DNA of 64,000 nt from assembly GCA_020796225.1 (NCBI GenBank), contig CM036761.1, forward strand, positions 40,050,428-40,114,427, written 5' to 3'. Shown here piece by piece: positions 59,701 to 64,000 of this stretch; position 1 is the first letter of the stretch; each line of letters begins with the position of its first letter. The notes beneath the pieces are model-generated. The model was not told the DNA's origin, searched no databases, and was given only the letters and a program-made list of their open reading frames with translations. This DNA is from Arion vulgaris. Lineage: Eukaryota; Mollusca; Gastropoda; Stylommatophora; Arionidae. A program made the translations under genes and the position numbers.

Positions 59701-62166
59701 TGAAGAGTTTTGAATATCTTGGTTCAATGCTAACAACAGATAGAAATGGGATGAAGGAAATTAAAAGAAGAACAAATATGGCTTTACAAAAAAATTAACT
59801 AAAAACAGTATGGAATAGAACTGAGAGGAAAACAAAGATCAGAATACTAAGAGCATGCATATTCCCAGTGGCAACATATGGGTGTGAAACTTGGACATTT
59901 AATAAGGCAGTGGAAAAACATATATGTGCTTTTGAATATAAGTGTTACAGAAGATTCCTTTGTATATCATGGACAGAGAAGAGAATAAATTGATCAATCC
60001 AGAAATAACTCAAAATCAAAGAAACTGACTGATGCTACAAATAAGAAAGAGAAAATTGAGATATTTTGAACATATAAAAAGACACGAAGGGCTGGAGAAG
60101 ACCATCACGGAAGGAGGCATACTGGCAAAGAAAAGAAGAGGAAGACCACGGAGAAGATGGATTCAGGATGTAACTGATGGTTTGAACATGACAGTTGCAG
60201 AGACTATCTTTTGGTTATGAGAGAGAGAAATTCAAGATGACTGTTGGGGTGGCAAAGTTCTGCTCGGAACAAGCTATTTGATGATAATGATCAGTGTAAC
60301 TCTCTAGCCTGGGATATGCTTAGGGCAGCAATATATGCACACCATTCTTCTCTTTTTTTGGCTATCCTCTGTATTGTGTTCCAGCTATGATTCATTTTTT
60401 TCAGTTCTTGTTCTACTGTTCTCCAGGAACTTTTGAGTCTTCCCCATTTTTGTTTACCCTCTGTTGTCCATCTCAGTGCAGTTTTTGTGAACGGGTTAGT
60501 CTGCGTGGATATCACATGTCTGATCCATCTCCAGCATCTACTTTAGTGTTATCAGTTATATGAGGACTATCATCATAGCACTCCGGACATGTCCATAGGT
60601 GCTCTGATCTCCGCCTCAGCAAATCCAGCAGCGTCCAGCGACCCAACACGCCAGTTCGATGTTGATTAATCAATCTCTTTGCATATTTAGTATGTCGTTC
60701 TTTTGGGGCTGCACCAATATTGACACCCATCTCTTTCAATCGGGTCAGCGAGTGGGATTCACAGCCCTGAAACTCCTCTGTTCGGAACTACTTTAGTGTT
60801 GTTGTTCATCATTAAAAGATATGAATGATTTGTCTGTTGTTTTCTAGTCTTGATTTTTGTATTCTCTTCTTACCAGTACTGAGCAGCAAGCAAAATCCCC
60901 AGGACAGAAAGGACCACAATCAAGTCAAAACCACAATCAGTCTGCACAAGTACCAAGAACTTTGTGGCATTCCGGAAACAGTCAGTCGATGCCTTCAATG
61001 GAGCAGCTTCGTTCTCAGTTTACTACTGCAGTCAATAAGTCATTGCCCCTTGCAGCTCAGCAGGTAATCTAAATATTACAACTCTATGAATAGTTACACA
61101 TTTGTGAATTATTATTGTATGGATATAAAACATAGCTCTGTAAACATCCATGCTGAAAGATTGTTCTTGTTTAGATATGAATTTCCTAAACATTTCCTGT
61201 TGCTTCTATAAAATCTTTATTCCACCACTCCCCCACAACCTTTCTTTCCTCTTCCTCTCCAACCACTACAAACATTTATAAATCAGGACATGTAGAGGCA
61301 CAATAAAATAATGATGATCTTCTTTGAACACTCCATATACGCTTGAACGCTTGTTAAACCACTATGTAATCCAAGCCTATGAGCGATTGACGTGTGCAAG
61401 TTTTGCACCTACAAGTAGGCCCGGCATCCAATTTCTGCGACTCTTTATTTACTAAGGTAGCTTCCCTATGTCCCTACCTCAGTCGCCTCTTGCAACATGC
61501 CTTGTAGGTTGAAGGGTTAATATTCTTTGCTTCTCTTGTGGACTGCAGCAACACATGTGCAATGATGACCTATTTATTGAACTGGTTAAATTCATTGGTG
61601 GTTTTTCTCTCCATGGGCATAAAAAGGGTACATATCGATCATTTTTCTGTCTCTGGTTTCGACAAGAATGGTTAGTTTTTTCTTTTTTAATTTTTATGAC
61701 ACTAGTTTAACAACTCATGTGCCACTTAGTTCAAATTATGGTATATGAGAGCTGTAACTCTACCAAGAGGAGAAAAATGAATTCTGATAGATTGGTCATA
61801 TGCTAATCTTGTTGGGTAATTATCATTCAAAATAGATAGTTTAGAGCTTGACTCAAATGGATGTCATGTCTATTTTGAGTAGCTTTGTCCTATGCCTTTG
61901 ATTGGGTGTTAAATTCACCCGCTTTAAGAAACTTTGTGCCCTGAACAACTTAGAGTTAATCAAGAATAAATGTATTATATAGTTCTAATTGTCTCACTAT
62001 CTTTCTTAGACATCAGAAACAACTCAGCAGCCAAGACCTATAGCCCCACAGCCTGTTCGTTGGTGAGAAACTATAATTTTCTTGTATATAAAGTAGTTGT
62101 AAATGAGACATTACATAAACTATTTTATTAATGTGTTTGTACCGCAGTGAGATATCAAAACAAGAA
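50510..62166 (+). CDS. SETDB1/eggless-like gene, N-terminal part (7 exons, continues beyond the window)
   Basis: Seven exons join in perfect phase: 50510-50797, 53406-53604, 56306-56405, 57159-57281, 60877-61063, 62010-62062 and 62148-62166, about 287 residues with the right end open. The product has an acidic head (KKEDDDDDVVIM), a helical region (ISDAKDIVKVTDAEIAVLTQ; NQAVSKLFLDCHTRLKDFKQ), a SUMO-interaction-like motif followed by acids (VLIDSDDDDVTIL), a Gln/Ser/Pro linker and a short helix with FTTAVNKSL. In human SETDB1 a coiled coil ending ...AVxxCxxLVKDF is followed by an IEIPDEDDD-like acidic motif and an AVNK segment, ahead of the Tudor domains. The same order here suggests the N-terminus of this H3K9 methyltransferase. 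No Tudor, MBD or SET sequence is in the window. ATF7IP-like chromatin cofactors, which also carry such motifs, are the alternative. The gene structure is firm; the name is tentative. Confidence 0.5.
51306..51745 (+). mobile_element. SINE-C copy with a SINE-F piece inserted
   Basis: GATCTCTGTGTAGGTGAGAT and GAAGAGCAGGCTG precede the inserted SINE-F fragment (about 51455-51560). Then CCGCTGTCCTTACAAAATTA and GATCTTACTGTGTAAGAAAG continue SINE-C, with an AATTAATCAATTAATT tail. Confidence 0.7.
51880..52126 (+). mobile_element. SINE-D copy
   Basis: CCCGGTGGTTACCGGGGCCC start, core CATGTTGTAAGAGGCGACTA, end GAACGAACACAAAGAAGAAG. Confidence 0.8.
52140..52400 (+). mobile_element. SINE-I, tRNA-headed
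   Basis: The head GTAGTAGCATAGTGGTTAGT, CTTGCTTCCTAGACAGGTGG and CCCATGTTCAAAATCACC resembles tRNA boxes A and B. The body includes AACTTCAATTGGGTGCCAGA. Single copy here. Confidence 0.5.
52756..53006. mobile_element. TTAA-type MITE, second copy, right end unclear
   Basis: TTAA at 52752-52755, then CTCTTTCCACGCTTTAAGCC. The body matches 43062-43355 up to ACTGCTTAAAAA. The right terminal repeat is missing. Sequence unrelated to copy 1 follows. Confidence 0.6.
53007..53400. other. unassigned segment before SETDB1-like exon 2
   Basis: It contains a + strand ORF at 53133-53384 (MPISVAPGKAIQRKPLSVAL...) and a - strand one at 52935-53168. Neither is recognised. The segment starts where the TTAA element loses similarity and contains a second TTAACTCTTA at 53071, so it may belong to a longer DNA element. 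Confidence 0.3.
53406..53604 (+). CDS. SETDB1-like exon 2
   Basis: The acceptor is gtcatttcag and the donor is GAGA then gtaagt. 66 codons plus one base: TDLSESVFNSLRFLIDNPKS to EIYDDKLHFIE. It is amphipathic helical. The exon is flanked by mobile-element fragments on both sides. Confidence 0.7.
53652..53722 (-). mobile_element. LINE L2 extreme 3' end
   Basis: GTCGTCACACTGCTACCGGG and TTGCCCAGTGTCGTGGTTT repeat the 3' ends at 8425-8465 and, inverted, at 55290-55340. A 70-base insertion. Confidence 0.7.
53885..54165 (+). mobile_element. SINE-H copy
   Basis: GGCAAAGTGGTTAAGTTGTT with box B GTGGGTTAGAATTCTG, then CAATGTTCTCGGCAGATGGT and CCCGGTGCAATGTAGTCAAT. A short duplicated CAAAGTGGTT precedes the head. 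Confidence 0.7.
54294..55350 (+). mobile_element. LINE L2 3' part
   Basis: AFDRVNRCKLWKILEEYGVQ, TSGVRQGCVLSPLLFIAYMD, a worn ADD region, EFKYLGSIFTEDGKLDREIE, SIFIPTLCYQSQTWTLSKAQ, KQRMKWFGHLIRMHPNSTVY and GKKARGRPRKRWLDGVAASC. It ends with CACGACACTGGGCAACAACC and a GAAGAAGAAG tail. Frameshifts near 54560, 54830 and 55045. Confidence 0.82.
55351..56035. other. SETDB1-like intron 2, no clear element
   Basis: Worn LINE-like wording near 55380-55500 and 55900-56035, too decayed to assign. Confidence 0.35.
56036..56190 (+). mobile_element. SINE-G copy
   Basis: GGGAGCGACTTACTGCAATG, box B GTGGGTTCCATCCCACACT, then CACACTAGAGTCTAGATAAG and an ATTATTATTATTAT tail. Confidence 0.7.
56306..56405 (+). 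CDS. SETDB1-like exon 3
   Basis: The acceptor is tttatattag and the donor is AAGGA then gtaagt. It encodes RANQAVSKLFLDCHTRLKDF then KQCIIRETTEVEKE. The AV...C..LKDF pattern is what suggests SETDB1. Confidence 0.7.
56636..56915 (+). mobile_element. LINE L1-related 3' fragment
   Basis: The pattern KEL.KRCW.WIDIH.EDRPEALQ and WRRELEAYIKRIGKTWKELE in worn form, with a GGTGAAGAAGAAGAT end. Sister of 5085-5512. Confidence 0.65.
57159..57281 (+). CDS. SETDB1-like exon 4 (SUMO-interaction-like motif)
   Basis: The acceptor is ttcatcatcacag and the donor is CAAAA then gtaaac. The core is VQPCVLIDSDDDDVTILTPV, hydrophobic residues followed by acids as in SIMs. If the donor were ignored, an in-frame TAA follows immediately. 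Confidence 0.7.
57480..57970 (+). mobile_element. LINE L8 reverse-transcriptase fragment, decayed
   Basis: The order SEVKQCYVLALTFFF (worn VKQGCVLAPTLF), a DADDVF stretch, then FRATAEINSIKFFLKEFLSV and DKAALVAHREAKLQFLI fits RT motifs. The usual FADDAALVAH catalytic block has become SVDKAALVAH, losing both catalytic aspartates' context. It lies in SETDB1-like intron 4. Confidence 0.6.
57978..59650 (+). mobile_element. LINE L2, best-preserved reverse transcriptase
   Basis: ERWEEYFKDLLNIPDTGNKT, SEVREAIKRSPKNKAAGIDG, YRGIFLLSHVGKMFARVLEQ, SPQQFGFRKGKGCTDAIFAL, then a stop and frameshift at the AFD block (58562). It continues VRQGCVLSPLLFIIYMDSIT, NELLFADDQCIFHNNIEQLQ, EFKYLGSIFTSDSRLDREIE, MRCLRKAVNKTRRDHIRNEE, LKWFGHLVRMNPNTPVARAY and SRGRGRPRKDG. 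It ends in poly-purine (AAGAAAGAAAGAAGAAAAG). The endonuclease is missing (5'-truncated). Confidence 0.85.
59690..60292 (+). mobile_element. LINE L4 3' fragment
   Basis: FEYLGSMLTTDRNGMKEIKR, LRACIFPVATYGCETWTFNK, FEYKCYRRFLCISWTEKRIN, RKLRYFEHIKRHEGLEKTIT and AKKRRGRPRRRWIQDVTDGL. Short frame breaks. Confidence 0.78.
60293..60528 (-). mobile_element. LINE L5 (RTE-like) 3' fragment
   Basis: The - strand reads FTKTALRWTTEGKQKWGRLK, SSWRTVEQELKKMNHSWNTI and AKKREEWCAYIAALSISQAR, the end pattern of RTE-type ORF2. Confidence 0.7.
60530..60795 (-). mobile_element. RNase-H LINE C-terminal tail
   Basis: The - strand gives LKEMGVNIGAAPKERHTKYA, INQHRTGVLGRWTLLDLLRR and SEHLWTCPECYDDSPHITDN, almost identical to 34300-34510. 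Confidence 0.78.
60877..61063 (+). CDS. SETDB1-like exon 5
   Basis: The acceptor is tcttcttaccag and the donor is CAGCAG then gtaatc. A Gln/Ser/Pro-rich linker (GQKGPQSSQNHNQSAQVP), then MPSMEQLRSQFTTAVNKSLP. 187 bases, phases 2-0. Confidence 0.7.
61316..61556 (-). mobile_element. SINE-E copy
   Basis: The complement has CATGTTGCAAGAGGCGACTG in the core and CGCTCATAGGCTTGGATTAC near the end, as in 27520-27778. Confidence 0.65.
61557..62009. other. SETDB1-like intron 5, nothing recognised
   Basis: AT-rich sequence without element or exon support. Confidence 0.4.
62010..62062 (+). CDS. SETDB1-like exon 6
   Basis: The acceptor is tatctttcttag and the donor is CGTTG then gtgaga. It encodes TSETTQQPRPIAPQPVR. 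53 bases, phases 0-2. Confidence 0.6.
62148..62166 (+). CDS. SETDB1-like 19-nt microexon
   Basis: The acceptor is gtttgtaccgcag and the donor is GAA then gtaagtag, a near-perfect donor. T GAG ATA TCA AAA CAA GAA completes the split codon as Cys and adds EISKQE. Both sites and the phase fit. A LINE starts almost directly afterwards. Confidence 0.45.
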
Positions 62167-62189
62167 GTAAGTAGTTTTACCAAGTACAT

Positions 62190-63436
62190 TCTTAACCACC
62201 ATGCACCAACTACAGAACTATTGCCCTTATAAGTCACGCCAGCAAAATCCTACTAAAGATCATAATGAAGAGGATGGAAAAAAAATTAGAAGATGAAATA
62301 CAAGAAACACAAGCAGGTTTCAGAAGAGGTAGAGGCACTAGAGATCATATTTGTAGCATGAGACTCATTACCGAGAAATGCAGAGAATACAACATAGACC
62401 TGCATGCATGTTTTAAAGACAATAGCAATGCTTTCGACCATATACAACACCAGAAAATGTGTAACATCATGAAAGACATGCACTTTCCAACACACATAAT
62501 ACAACTCATAGAATCTCTATACCACGAACAACAGGCAACCATTAAAATAGGAGGTGAAATAGCTGAATGGTTGGAGATTCAAAAGGGGGTACAACAGGGA
62601 TGTATTTTGTCACCATATTTATTCAACATATATGCGGAGAACATCATGAGGAATGTAAAAGACGATGCCAACTATGTGAATTACGACCCTTTCACTATAG
62701 CGGCAAATGCATACCAGAGCTTAGATACGCAGACGATACAGTATTATTATCCACCAGCAAAGGTTTGGAAAACCTAATCATGACGACCAAGAAACATAGT
62801 GAAGACCAACATCTATATTTGAATACACAAAAAACAAAAATCATGTCAACTGACAAAGCAAAAGTCTCACCTAACATCCAAATAAACAATGAACAACTCC
62901 AATGTGTAGAGAGCTACGAATATCTGGGCTCAATAATTAACAATAACGGTGACTGCTCCAAAGAGATCTCAAGAAGATTGGCAATAGCAATCAAGAAGTT
63001 AAGAACATGTGGCAAAGCACCAGCAAAATACTCAAATTAAAAATATTGAGAACATGCATTTTCCCAGTGGCTACTTATGGTTGTGAATCATGGATTATTA
63101 CACAAAAATTAAGAATGAAAATCCAGTCCTTCTAAACTAAATGCTACAGAAAGATCCTACAAATACCATGGACAGAAAAAAGAAAGAACACTGATGTCCT
63201 GAAAGAACTAAATGTTAAAGAGAATTGGCTGATAAACAACATACTATACAGAAAAATGACATACTTTGGTCACATCAAGCGGCACGATGGCCTGGAAAGA
63301 ACAATACTAGAGGGCAGGGTCCCCGGAGGCAGAGGCAGACCAAGAAGAAGATGGCTACAAGATATTAAAGAAACCATGAACATGACCATCGACAAGTGGG
63401 TGAACTGGCAAGAGACAGAGTGAATTTCAGATGTGC
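62190..63436 (+). mobile_element. LINE (L4-like) reverse transcriptase, 5'-truncated
   Basis: RRLHTNYRTI-like start in another frame, KRMEKKLEDEIQETQAGFRR, GRGTRDHICSMRLITEKCRE, KGVQQGCILSPYLFNIYAEN, a frameshift, RYADDTVLLSTSKGLENLIM, SYEYLGSIINNNGDCSKEIS, then worn tail blocks WTEKRKN..., FGHIKRHDGLERT and GGRGRPRRRW. The YADD catalytic residues survive. It begins about 25 bases after the SETDB1-like microexon. Confidence 0.78.
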
Positions 63437-63670
63437 TGCAAAGAGAGCAACGTCCTATAAAGGATACGCACCTTGATGATGACATTCTTAACGCATTGAA
63501 AGAGATGGGTGTCGATATTGTTGCAGCCCGAAAAGAATCACATACCAAATATACAAAGAGATTGATTAATCAACATCAAACTGGCGTGTTGGGCCACTGG
63601 ACGCTGCTGGATTTGTTGAGGCGGACAGAGCACCTACCTACGTGCCTGAAGCGCTATGTTGATAGTCCTC
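63437..63670 (+). mobile_element. RNase-H LINE C-terminal tail
   Basis: HLDDDILNALKEMGVDIVAA, INQHQTGVLGHWTLLDLLRR and a worn CxxC region (LPTCLKRYVDSPH). Same family as 34300-34690 and 60530-60795. Confidence 0.72.
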
Positions 63671-63794
63671 ATAAAACTTGGAACCAAGTACACCAACAGA
63701 AAAAAAAATTAATTTTAAAAAATCTTAAACTCTTTATCAAGCAAATGATGCAAGATAATAACTCAATGATATAATAATAAAATATGATGGCACA

Positions 63795-64000
63795 GTTTGA
63801 TAGACACAACATTAGTCTTCTGAGTGCATTTTCAAACCCATCTGATAGACACAACATTAGTCTTCTGAGTGCATTTTCAAACCCATCTGATAGACACAAC
63901 ATTAGTCTTCTGAGTGCATTTTCAAACCCATCTGATAGACACAACATTAGTCTTCTGAGTACATTTTCAAACCCATCTGATAGACACAACATTAGTCTTC
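63795..64000. repeat. 45-bp tandem repeat, runs off the window
   Basis: Units of CTGATAGACACAACATTAGT, CTTCTGAGTGCATTTTCAAA, CCCAT, nearly identical, at least 4.5 copies. As 45 is a multiple of 3, the - strand reads as a 15-residue repeat (LCLSDGFENALRRLM), a by-product. Confidence 0.9.

Noticed and set aside
63669..63992. Repeat protein of 15-residue units on the - strand
   Set aside because: Produced by a 45-bp non-coding tandem repeat. No start context or neighbouring gene.

Overview
The window is metazoan nuclear DNA, AT-rich and intron-rich, and most of it consists of transposable elements and tandem repeats. The evidence is three spliced genes with GT-AG introns, a recognisable ciliary gene (TMEM237), reverse transcriptases of APE-type LINEs, a Penelope-like pair, a hAT relic, TTAA-flanked DNA elements and many tRNA-headed SINEs. 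The mix suggests an invertebrate, perhaps a mollusc or other spiralian. That is a weak inference, because no single sequence fixes the phylum. No bacterial features are present.

Host genes. (1) An unrecognised + strand gene can be read as a chain of eight phase-compatible exons from 141 to about 28350. Its start lies before the window, and it probably ends near a poly(A) signal at 28490. (2) TMEM237 lies on the - strand at 31488-44491. Six coding exons join in frame to give a complete protein of 436 residues with four membrane helices. It converges on gene 1. (3) A + strand gene starts at 50510 and leaves the window on the right. Seven exons, including a 19-nt microexon, encode an acidic head, a helical region and a SUMO-interaction-like motif. 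It resembles the N-terminus of the H3K9 methyltransferase SETDB1/eggless, tentatively. Genes 2 and 3 are divergent and about 6 kb apart.

Region by region. 0-20 kb: introns of gene 1 filled with LINE fragments, a 14-bp minisatellite split by two LINEs, an almost complete LINE (8.4-11.5 kb, - strand), SINEs, two hAT MITEs, a 68-bp satellite and a decayed GTF2IRD2/ZBED-type hAT transposase. 21.1-25.9 kb: a satellite of 17/34-bp units. 26-31 kb: LINE and SINE fragments and the end of gene 1. 31.5-44.5 kb: TMEM237, with a 67-bp tandem repeat, SINEs and three TTAA-bounded elements in its introns. 45.2-49.4 kb: two Penelope-like elements head to head. 50.5-62.2 kb: gene 3, its introns full of SINEs and LINEs. 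62.2-64 kb: LINE pieces and a 45-bp tandem repeat.

The mobile elements are mostly 5'-truncated or frameshifted. Several insertions are dated relative to each other by nesting and by intact target-site duplications: 8 bp for the hAT MITEs, TTAA for the piggyBac-like elements, 12 bp for one SINE. LINE families are labelled L1-L9, and SINE families A and C-J, for use within this report only.
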